Positions 1 through 5,660 of a DNA stretch of 11,788 nt are shown one piece after another. Each line of letters begins with the position of its first letter. Position 1 is the first letter of the stretch. The position numbers and the translations under genes were made by a program. The stretch comes from PFJX01 sp038215555. GTDB taxonomy: Bacteria > Pseudomonadota > Gammaproteobacteria > Burkholderiales > Thiobacillaceae. The stretch spans positions 1-11,788 of the forward strand of contig JBBQQT010000117.1 in assembly GCA_038215555.1 (NCBI GenBank), given 5' to 3'. Under the pieces are notes generated by a model. The model did not search any database. It was not told the DNA's origin and saw nothing but the letters and a program-made list of their open reading frames with translations.

Positions 1-143
1 CGATCCTGGGACTCGGCGATGGCGTCATCGTAGTGCTGATGCGCGCGCTGCAAAGGGAAATAGATTGCAGCGACGATCAATGCCAACACCGCAACAAGCA
101 ACAGCAGCGCAAGCAGACGACGATGCATGGGCGTCATTTTCAT
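1..143 (-). CDS. gspM: Type II secretion system protein GspM, N-terminal part only (cut by window edge)
   Basis: The frame opens with an ATG at 143 that overlaps the gspL stop as ATGA and is preceded by an AAGGG Shine-Dalgarno-like stretch about 6 to 7 nt upstream. About 47 codons are visible: a short basic N-terminus (KMTPMHRR), one hydrophobic helix of roughly residues 9 to 28 (LLALLLLVAVLALIVAA), then a polar stretch of the sort that begins a periplasmic coiled region. That layout, and the position directly after GspL, fits GspM, the single-pass inner-membrane platform protein that partners GspL. The identification rests mainly on context and topology because the diagnostic C-terminal domain is outside the window. 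Any other small bitopic platform protein of the operon is the alternative. Confidence 0.75.
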   Translation of the reverse strand, partial: MKMTPMHRRLLALLLLVAVLALIVAAIYFPLQRAHQHYDDAIAESQD

Positions 144-1330
144 TTCGCGCCCTTCGTCGCCTTGCTGGTGGCTTTACCTTTGCCAACCTTGGCACTGGCT
201 AACTCACGCTGCGCTGCCAGAACGTCGGCCACCACAATGGGCTTGATTGCGGCGGCCAACTGGAATCGCTCTTCGCCGCCTGGCGCCTTGACCAGCGGTG
301 ACTTGAACTGGGCATCTTCAAATAAACGTGATTTTTCGAACAGGTTGATCAAACGCGAAGAGCCATTGGTAACGCCTTGCAGACTGATTTCCTGGGCTTT
401 GATGTCTAGCTGCTGCAACCAGGTGTTGTCTGGCAACAGTTGGCTGATGTCTTCCAGCATCGCAACCACGGGTGGCCGACCCAGTTTGGCTTCGCTTGGG
501 TAGTTGTATTCGGCCAGCACCCGCGCCTGTTCCTGTTTCAGGCTCTCCACGCCATGCGCCCGCTGCTGTGCCTGAGCCAACGGCGCCATCAAGGCAATGG
601 CCACTTCGCGTTTTTGCCAGAGCGGATGCAGTAGAACCGCTGCCAACAGCATCAGCGTGATACTGGCCATTGCGGCATAACCCCAATAACGCGCATTTCC
701 CGGTTTGGGCCGTTGTTCGGGCGGCAGCAGATTGACGCAATCGCCATTGCCGGCCAGTTCGCTCTCGACCGCAATAAATTGCGGGCTGACGCCCCACGCC
801 TTGAAACAGGCGTTCAGGTCCTCAAGTTGCTGCTTAGGCGCAACCACCAGTTCCACCTGCAAGGTCTGCCGCGCCCGATCTTCACTAATTACTCTGGCAT
901 CGAAATAGGCCTGGTCATGGGTGAAGGGGGTCTGGCGGCCAAGCTCGAAGGCCAGAACCTGGCGGAGATTTTGTGCTGCTGCCAGCGGCAATTCGAGGGG
1001 TTTGCGCAGCACTTGCGCGGCGGACAGCGCCACGCCCAACGCCGGGCGACCGGCACGGGCCCGCAACGCATCAAATGCCACCTTGTGCTCAATTGCGTGC
1101 GCGGCATCCAGCGGCAGTTGTCCAACGCTCTGTTTGCCGCCACGCGTCCAACGCCAGAAATTCAGTTGACCGTTCAGTTGCCCAAACTCCACTTGCGCCC
1201 ACAGCAGCTTCGACGGCGGCCGGATGCGCGGCCGCAAGCTATCCGGCACCATGTCGGCCAATTCGCGCGTCCACCATTTCAACAGGCGCAGAATGGGGGA
1301 GGACTGAGTTTGTTTACGGTTGCGTCGCAT
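140..1330 (-). CDS. gspL: Type II secretion system protein GspL (PilN-type periplasmic domain)
   Basis: This is the inner-membrane platform protein that couples the GspE ATPase to GspM and the pseudopilus. I chose the ATG at 1330 (MRRNRKQ, 396 aa). It overlaps the end of gspK by 17 nt; the frame stays open to 1399, but that extension lies fully inside gspK. The start has no clear Shine-Dalgarno, so translational coupling to gspK is likely. Residues 1 to 210 form the cytoplasmic part, including the phrase LRPRIRPPSKLLWAQV near residues 32 to 47 that is common in these proteins. A single membrane helix follows at about 216 to 238, then a helical stretch. Residues about 285 to 360 (AMLEDISQLLPDNTWLQQL and onward) resemble the PilN/fimbrial assembly fold rather than the classical GspL ferredoxin-like domain annotation. 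The C-terminus is an unusual Lys/Ala-rich tail (residues ~379 to 396). Family assignment is firm from synteny and moderate from sequence. Confidence 0.88.
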   Translation of the reverse strand: MRRNRKQTQSSPILRLLKWWTRELADMVPDSLRPRIRPPSKLLWAQVEFGQLNGQLNFWRWTRGGKQSVGQLPLDAAHAIEHKVAFDALRARAGRPALGVALSAAQVLRKPLELPLAAAQNLRQVLAFELGRQTPFTHDQAYFDARVISEDRARQTLQVELVVAPKQQLEDLNACFKAWGVSPQFIAVESELAGNGDCVNLLPPEQRPKPGNARYWGYAAMASITLMLLAAVLLHPLWQKREVAIALMAPLAQAQQRAHGVESLKQEQARVLAEYNYPSEAKLGRPPVVAMLEDISQLLPDNTWLQQLDIKAQEISLQGVTNGSSRLINLFEKSRLFEDAQFKSPLVKAPGGEERFQLAAAIKPIVVADVLAAQRELASAKVGKGKATSKATKGAK

Positions 1331-2255
1331 CGCGGTTATCTGGGGGTTGCCTGAAATCGTCCGGTGAAATGTTGGCCTCTTGCCAACGCAACACGGCATA
1401 AGGGCGATTCGGTTTATTGGTCAGTTTGACGACAGCCTCATTTGCAAAGCGCGCACCATCCGCCAGGCTGACAACGGATCGCAAATTATACACTTGGGTG
1501 GCACCGCTCGCTTCGTAGGCTGCCGCCTGCGGGAAAGGCGAGGGAGTCTGTTCTTGCGCATGCATGTCTTCGCGCAGAACAAGGTAGGCATCGACGTCTT
1601 CTGCCAGAACATTCGGCAAGGCCATCAGCACCTCGCGCGGCGCCTGTCGGCTGTTGATGCCGGCCTGTTTTGAATAAACCGTCAACGCGGGCTGCATTTT
1701 GCGAAACAGTTCAGGCGTCATGCCGATCACCAGACGCATTTCTTCGACCGACTGGAACGGCGCATTGGCGGGAATGTAGTTGAGGCCGGCAGATTCATAT
1801 TGATCGCGTTCAGCGCCTTGCGGACGAATCAGTTCGTCGGCATCACGCCAGTCGACGATGGCATCCAGCAACCGGTCGGCGCTGTCCGCCTCCACGCCCA
1901 GCGAAACCAGCAAGCCTTTGAGCAACGCCTCGTTCCCCGTGTTCAGATCGATGCGCGCGGCTTCATCGCGCATCGTGACCTGAATCTGCGCGCTATCCAG
2001 CGCAAACGAATACGGCAGGCTTCTGGTTTGCCAGCGTTCGGCATCGGCAGCGGGTTTGAGCGCTTCGTAAATTCCGCGCTCGATGCCCGCATCGGCAAGC
2101 AGGCGCGCCCTGGCCTGCGCAACCAGATTGCTGCTCACCAGCGTATTGCTGCGTGCCGTGTAGACAAAACTGCCGGCAATCACCGCCAGCAGCGTCATCA
2201 CCCACAACACCAGCACCAGCGCAATGCCTTGCTGGGCATGAAGGTTGCCGGGCAC
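1314..2255 (-). CDS. gspK: Type II secretion minor pseudopilin GspK
   Basis: GspK is the large minor pseudopilin that caps the pseudopilus tip with GspI and GspJ. I prefer the GTG at 2255, giving 313 aa with a 10-residue leader ending in QQG, then IALVLVLWVMTLLAVIAGSF as the helix. The prepilin peptidase site is therefore G10/I11, and the usual Glu at mature position 5 is absent (Leu), as is normal for GspK. The family core is clear: RIDLNTGNEALL near 101 to 112, IVDWRDADELIRPQGAE near 133 to 149, then the Y-x2-AGLNYIPANAPFQSVEEM segment to about 173. The frame remains open upstream to a GTG at 2420 that overlaps the gspJ stop (GTGA). That longer form would add 55 residues, most of them translated palindromic repeat, so it is less likely as the mature start. 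An AGGGGGA stretch lies about 13 nt before the chosen GTG. The product is sure; the start is uncertain. Confidence 0.9.
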   Translation of the reverse strand: MPGNLHAQQGIALVLVLWVMTLLAVIAGSFVYTARSNTLVSSNLVAQARARLLADAGIERGIYEALKPAADAERWQTRSLPYSFALDSAQIQVTMRDEAARIDLNTGNEALLKGLLVSLGVEADSADRLLDAIVDWRDADELIRPQGAERDQYESAGLNYIPANAPFQSVEEMRLVIGMTPELFRKMQPALTVYSKQAGINSRQAPREVLMALPNVLAEDVDAYLVLREDMHAQEQTPSPFPQAAAYEASGATQVYNLRSVVSLADGARFANEAVVKLTNKPNRPYAVLRWQEANISPDDFRQPPDNRDATQP

Positions 2256-2291
2256 CTGGCCCTTGATTCCCCCTGACAAAAGCTTGCGTTT

Positions 2292-2356
2292 CGTCACCCC
2301 AGTGAAAGCCGGAGTCCAGGTCAACGCGCTGGATTCCGGCTTGCGCCCGAATGACG
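2292..2356. repeat. Dispersed palindromic repeat, copy A, in the 5' region of gspK
   Basis: The two ends are imperfect inverted repeats: the left arm begins cgtcaccccagtgaaagccg and the right arm, read on the other strand, begins cgtcattcgggcgcaagccg. Both arms continue into g(a)gtccag/aatccag. It is the same element as the one at 3454 to 3522. Elements of this style are common as intergenic dispersed repeats in beta- and gammaproteobacteria (general knowledge; family not named here). It lies between the gspJ stop and the likely gspK start and is open in the gspK frame. Confidence 0.85.
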
Positions 2357-2416
2357 GAACAATATGGTCCCTGGTGGGCTGGGGTTGCAACGAAGAATGT
2401 AGAAACAGCATAGAGA

Positions 2417-3028
2417 TCACTCGACCTGGAGACGCGGCGCCACAACCAGATCGGGCAACTGTTCGCCGCCCACCATGACCAGCCGCATGCGCACCAGCAA
2501 CGGCAAACGCTGTTTGGCGTGCCAGGTGGATTGCCAGGCGGGTTCCTGGATGTCGTCTTCGGCCCCAAAATAGTCGAACTGCACCGATTGCACCGCCTTC
2601 AACAAGGGTTTGGGCTTGACTTCATCCAGCGCGGAAAAATCATGCGCGGATGGGTCGGTCAGATGCCATTGCAATACCAGATCTTGCCCCTTCTCTCCGT
2701 CTGCAAGCTGGAGTCGAACCAGATGGTTTCCGGACAGGCCCTCGCGCGAGGCAACCGGTCCGACAAATGCGACCCAATCGTCGCCCGCATCGAAGGCAAC
2801 CGACTCGGTACCGTTGTCGTTCCAGCGCAAGGGAACACTTTGCGCCAGCATGCGGCGAATCAGGTTCGTCACAACGGCGCGTTGGGAGGATGAATTGATG
2901 CGGGCTTCCGCTATATCCCAGCTTTGCGTGCCCAGGCGCAAGCCGGCGAACAGCAAGACCAGGATGAAACCAACCAGGACCATGCTGACCAGGAGTTCCA
3001 GAAGGGTAAAGCCGTTTTGTCTGGGCAC
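2417..3028 (-). CDS. gspJ: Type II secretion minor pseudopilin GspJ
   Basis: A 203-aa minor pseudopilin that joins GspI and GspK at the pseudopilus tip. The GTG start at 3028 follows the gspI stop by 3 nt and has GGAG about 7 nt upstream, inside the end of gspI. The leader is very short (MPRQNG), cleaved before FTLLELLVSMVLVGFILVLL, with the conserved Glu at mature position 5; the hydrophobic helix runs to about residue 29. The rest is a soluble periplasmic domain with the RAVVTNLIRRMLAQSVPLRW region (about 49 to 68) typical of the family, and a late stretch RLPLLVRMRLVMVGGEQLPDL. Length is normal for GspJ. Its stop TGA overlaps a GTG of the upstream-extended gspK frame. Confidence 0.93.
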   Translation of the reverse strand: MPRQNGFTLLELLVSMVLVGFILVLLFAGLRLGTQSWDIAEARINSSSQRAVVTNLIRRMLAQSVPLRWNDNGTESVAFDAGDDWVAFVGPVASREGLSGNHLVRLQLADGEKGQDLVLQWHLTDPSAHDFSALDEVKPKPLLKAVQSVQFDYFGAEDDIQEPAWQSTWHAKQRLPLLVRMRLVMVGGEQLPDLVVAPRLQVE

Positions 3029-3031
3029 GCG

Positions 3032-3553
3032 TCAACTCCGCGCGGCGACGCGCAAGGTCGAAAGACTGAGGCTGCGCGGCACTTTGCGTTCCTTGTCCCA
3101 TTGCACAATGACCTCGACGCGCACCAGTTGCAGCGGCTGCGCGCTGGCCTCCGGCGCGACCGAATCATCCTGATATGGCGTCACCGTGACTTGCCAGTCC
3201 AGCCCGTTTTCCGTCTCGCCCCGGGTTTCGCCCCGGGTTTCGCCAATAACCAGTGGCGACTCGCGCCCCTGCGCATCAAGCAGCGACTCGGCCAGACTCA
3301 AGGCCTGGGTGTAGTTGTTGGCGGCGCCGATATTGTCCAGACCGCCAGCAAAAATGCGCATCACGACGGCCAGCGACAACGCCAGCACCAGAAAGGCAAC
3401 CAGCACCTCCAACAGGGAAAAGCCCTTTGGGAGGCGCTGATTTAATCCATTTCCGTCATTCCGGCGAAAGCCGGAATTCAGTGTTTTCAATGACCTGGAC
3501 CCCGGCTTTCGCCGGGGTGACGAATAAATCAGCGGTTCCTTTGCGTCACGCAC
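3032..3553 (-). CDS. gspI: Type II secretion minor pseudopilin GspI (N-terminus contains translated repeat)
   Basis: GspI is a minor pseudopilin that nucleates the tip complex with J and K. The mature protein clearly begins after LPKG, at FSLLEVLVAFLVLALSLAVV, with Glu at position 5, followed by a periplasmic domain of normal GspI size. The problem is the start. No ATG, GTG or TTG lies in frame between the palindromic repeat (3454 to 3522) and the cleavage site. The available starts are the GTG at 3553, which shares one base with the gspH stop and gives a 44-residue leader made largely of translated repeat, or a TTG at 3490 inside the repeat, giving a 23-residue leader. I report the longer form. 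An internal run GETRGETRGET (around 3215 to 3244) is a 12-bp tandem duplication. The product is sure; the N-terminus is not. Confidence 0.88.
   Translation of the reverse strand: MRDAKEPLIYSSPRRKPGSRSLKTLNSGFRRNDGNGLNQRLPKGFSLLEVLVAFLVLALSLAVVMRIFAGGLDNIGAANNYTQALSLAESLLDAQGRESPLVIGETRGETRGETENGLDWQVTVTPYQDDSVAPEASAQPLQLVRVEVIVQWDKERKVPRSLSLSTLRVAARS
3036..3039 (-). promoter_or_regulatory. Ribosome binding site of gspJ
   Basis: GGAG on the minus strand, 7 nt before the GTG at 3028 and overlapping the last codons of gspI. It supports the GTG as the gspJ start. Confidence 0.55.
3215..3244. repeat. 12-bp tandem repeat inside gspI
   Basis: About 2.4 copies of ttcgccccgggt in register with the codons, producing the peptide repeat GETRGETRGET in the periplasmic domain of GspI. 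The reading frame is kept. Confidence 0.8.
3454..3522. repeat. Dispersed palindromic repeat, copy B, in the 5' region of gspI
   Basis: A nearly perfect 69-bp inverted repeat. The left arm is cgtcattccggcgaaagccg + gaattcag and the right arm, read on the opposite strand, is cgtcaccccggcgaaagccg + gggtccag, with a loop of about 13 nt. It matches copy A (2292 to 2356) in both arms. It sits just after the gspH stop and is open in the gspI frame, where it reads as the peptide SSPRRKPGSRS...NSGFRRNDG. Confidence 0.92.
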
Positions 3554-4008
3554 TACGGGCCATCCAGAATTTCAACCTGACCGGAAAGCCAGTCGACATC
3601 GACGTAAAATTTTCGCTCGCCTTGCGCCAAGGTGATTCGGCCACCGGTGGAACTGCCATCCGGATAGAAGCGGATTGCACCGGTCTTGTCGGCAGCCACT
3701 TCCGACTCGGCCGTATACACGCTCAATTGCGACGATTGCGGCAAGGCGTAGGTCTTGGTGTCTCCCGTCAGCGAGAAACGCCGCGCTTCGACATCCACCG
3801 TCAGCGTCGCATCCTCACGCCTGACAATGGCGACACTACGGGCTTTTCTCAGCCCGGCCGCCACCTGACGGGCGGACGCCTTGAGTTCAGTGGTAGAGCC
3901 GCCGGCGGAAAAAATCGGCGGCACCAACGCATAAATCATGGCAATAAGCGCCAGTACAACCAGAATCTCGAGCAGGGTAAACCCCTGCTGCAAGCGGCTT
4001 ATTGCCAA
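3553..4008 (-). CDS. gspH: Type II secretion minor pseudopilin GspH
   Basis: A 151-aa pseudopilin that links the tip complex to the GspG shaft. The leader MAISRLQQG is cleaved before FTLLEILVVLALIAMIYALV, with Glu at mature position 5. The C-terminal domain ends with IRFYPDGSSTGGRITL...YVDVDWLSGQVEIL, the classical beta-rich GspH ending. The start I chose is a TTG at 4008, which overlaps the end of gspG by 10 nt and has AAGGA about 9 nt upstream. A second TTG at 3993 would leave only a four-residue leader and is less likely. GspH starts vary, but the cleavage site and helix are unambiguous. Confidence 0.92.
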   Translation of the reverse strand: MAISRLQQGFTLLEILVVLALIAMIYALVPPIFSAGGSTTELKASARQVAAGLRKARSVAIVRREDATLTVDVEARRFSLTGDTKTYALPQSSQLSVYTAESEVAADKTGAIRFYPDGSSTGGRITLAQGERKFYVDVDWLSGQVEILDGP

Positions 4009-4421
4009 TTCAGGACATCCTTGTCTTCTCCCTCACCGCCTTCACGGTTATCGGCGCCGTAACTGTAAATATCAAAGACGCCATGCTGACCAGGAGACTC
4101 AAAGTGATAGTCGTTGCCCCACGGATCTTTCGGCACCGTCTTTTTCTTGAGGTAGGGACCATTCCAGTTGGTCGCGCCGGAAGGTGCTTCGGACAGGGCC
4201 TGCAATCCCTCTTGCGAATTGGGATAACGGCCGACTTCGAGTTTGAACATGTCGAGCGCCGCACCGAATTCCTCGATCTGCAACTTGGCCGTACTCGATT
4301 TGGCACCGCCGACATGCTTCATCACCTGCGGCCCGGCAACCGCCGCCAGCAAGCCAAGGATGACCAGCACCACAAGCAGTTCGAGCAAGGTGAAACCGCG
4401 CTGGGCACGATATTGATTCAT
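3999..4421 (-). CDS. gspG: Type II secretion major pseudopilin GspG
   Basis: The main subunit of the periplasmic pseudopilus. The ATG at 4421 gives 140 aa with leader MNQYRAQRG, cleaved before FTLLELLVVLVILGLLAAV (Glu at position 5, helix to about residue 29). An upstream in-frame ATG at 4433 has no ribosome binding site, while GGAGAA lies 4 to 6 nt before the 4421 ATG, so I chose the latter. All family hallmarks are present: GRYPNSQEGLQAL near 64 to 76, GPYLKKKTVPKDPWGNDYHF near 88 to 107, and the acidic C-terminal loop SYGADNREGGEGEDKD near 120 to 135, which corresponds to the calcium-binding loop of GspG. The gap to gspF is 26 nt, the largest between the genes from gspE to gspJ. Confidence 0.97.
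   Translation of the reverse strand: MNQYRAQRGFTLLELLVVLVILGLLAAVAGPQVMKHVGGAKSSTAKLQIEEFGAALDMFKLEVGRYPNSQEGLQALSEAPSGATNWNGPYLKKKTVPKDPWGNDYHFESPGQHGVFDIYSYGADNREGGEGEDKDVLNWQ
4018..4022 (-). promoter_or_regulatory. Ribosome binding site of gspH
   Basis: AAGGA on the minus strand within the 3' end of gspG, 9 nt before the TTG at 4008. It supports an unusual TTG start for gspH. Confidence 0.5.
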
Positions 4422-4425
4422 TGAT

Positions 4426-4431
4426 TTCTCC
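4426..4431 (-). promoter_or_regulatory. Ribosome binding site of gspG
   Basis: GGAGAA on the minus strand, a few nt before the ATG at 4421 and after the in-frame ATG at 4433. It decides the start in favour of 4421. Confidence 0.7.
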
Positions 4432-4447
4432 ATTGACAGATGGCGGA

Positions 4448-5659
4448 TCAGCCCGCCAGTTCATTCACACTCAGGATGGCTGCCAGCAACGACATGATGA
4501 TGGCGCCGATGATCAGTCCCAATCCCAGGATCAAGGCCGGTTCAAGCAGGCTCAACGTGCGTTTCACCGCTGATTTGACTTCCTGGTCGAAGACATCGGC
4601 AACCTGGATCAGCATCTCGGACAGTCGGCCGGTTTCTTCGCCGACCATGACCATGTGCACCCCCAGACGGGGAAACACCTCGGCCTCCATCAGCGGCTTC
4701 CCCAGACCCTTGCCTTCTCGCAACTTGGTCGCAACGTCATCGAGCCGCTCGGCCATGACGCTGTTGGTCAGGGTCTCCTTGACGATAGACAACGCAGGCA
4801 ACAGGGACACTCCGTTGTCGATCAAGGTTCCCAACGTACGTGAAAAACGCGCCATCTCGATCTTGGCGACCAGATCGCCGATCAGCGGCAGCGCCAGAAA
4901 ACGTTCATCCCAGGTGTAGCGGCTTTCGGGGTTGGCCATCTGACGCTGGAACAGCGCATACAGCGCCAACCCGCCGCCAATCAACGCCCACCACCAGGTC
5001 TTGAAGAATTCACCGGAGGCAACCACGATCTGGGTGGCCAACGGCAGCGCCTTGCCCGATTCCTCAAACATCTGGGTGAACTGCGGCACCACAAAAATCA
5101 GCAGCACGACCACCGAAACCACCGCCACCATGATCAGGATGGTCGGGTAGACCAGCGCCGACTTCACCGTTTCGCGCAGTTCCTTGGCACGTTCCATGAA
5201 CTCGGTCAGGCGCAGCATCACCACTTCCAGGGCGCCGCCCGCCTCGCCGGCGCGAATCATGTTCAGATAGAAGCGCGAAAACACGCCCTTCTGGGCTTCC
5301 AGCGCGCCATACAACGAAGCGCCGCCGCGCACGTCCTGGCGCACTTCATTGAGGATGTCGGCCACTTCATCGTTGGCGGAAAGGTTGATGACAATTTCCA
5401 GCGCGCGATCCAGCGGCAGGCCGGCGCGCAATAGTGTGGCAATTTCGCGGGTCAGCATCGCGATATCGTCCTGACTGACGCGGGCACGTCCGAAACCACT
5501 CAGCCAGCCACCGCCCGCTGCCGATGCCTCCTCGACCGCCAGGACCATGAAGTTCTGCGCTTGCAGATTCTCCGCCACGGCCTGCGCCGAGCGCGCCTCC
5601 ATGTCGCCCTCCAGCATGCCGCCCTGCGTGTCTGCCGCCTTGTAATGAAACAGCGGCAT
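4448..5659 (-). CDS. gspF: Type II secretion inner-membrane platform protein GspF
   Basis: A polytopic protein of the assembly platform that contacts the GspE ATPase. At 403 aa it has normal length. The ATG at 5659 follows the gspE stop by one base, with GGGAAG upstream inside gspE. The N-terminal phrase MPLFHYKAADTQGGMLEGDMEA is characteristic. Two T2SSF repeats are visible: residues about 65 to 190 (TREIATLLRAGLPLDRALE ... AGEAGGALEVVM) and about 270 to 395 (FSRTLGTLIDNGVSLLPAL ... VGEETGRLSEML). Membrane helices lie at about 169 to 193, 222 to 240 and 371 to 397. No defects are seen. Confidence 0.97.
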   Translation of the reverse strand: MPLFHYKAADTQGGMLEGDMEARSAQAVAENLQAQNFMVLAVEEASAAGGGWLSGFGRARVSQDDIAMLTREIATLLRAGLPLDRALEIVINLSANDEVADILNEVRQDVRGGASLYGALEAQKGVFSRFYLNMIRAGEAGGALEVVMLRLTEFMERAKELRETVKSALVYPTILIMVAVVSVVVLLIFVVPQFTQMFEESGKALPLATQIVVASGEFFKTWWWALIGGGLALYALFQRQMANPESRYTWDERFLALPLIGDLVAKIEMARFSRTLGTLIDNGVSLLPALSIVKETLTNSVMAERLDDVATKLREGKGLGKPLMEAEVFPRLGVHMVMVGEETGRLSEMLIQVADVFDQEVKSAVKRTLSLLEPALILGLGLIIGAIIMSLLAAILSVNELAG

Positions 5660-5660
5660 C

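Noticed and set aside
713..1354. Plus-strand open frame of 213 codons antisense to gspL
   Set aside because: The product is Gln/Arg/His-rich low complexity without motifs. The opposite strand carries a coherent GspL.
2256..2420. GspK N-terminal extension as a genuine domain
   Set aside because: The extra 55 residues are mostly translation of the dispersed palindromic repeat. A pseudopilin with a 65-residue leader would be atypical when a GTG with a normal leader is available at 2255.
3454..3522. The palindrome as an intrinsic terminator between gspH and gspI
   Set aside because: No T-run follows the hairpin on the minus strand, and the downstream genes belong to the same operon with overlapping stop and start.
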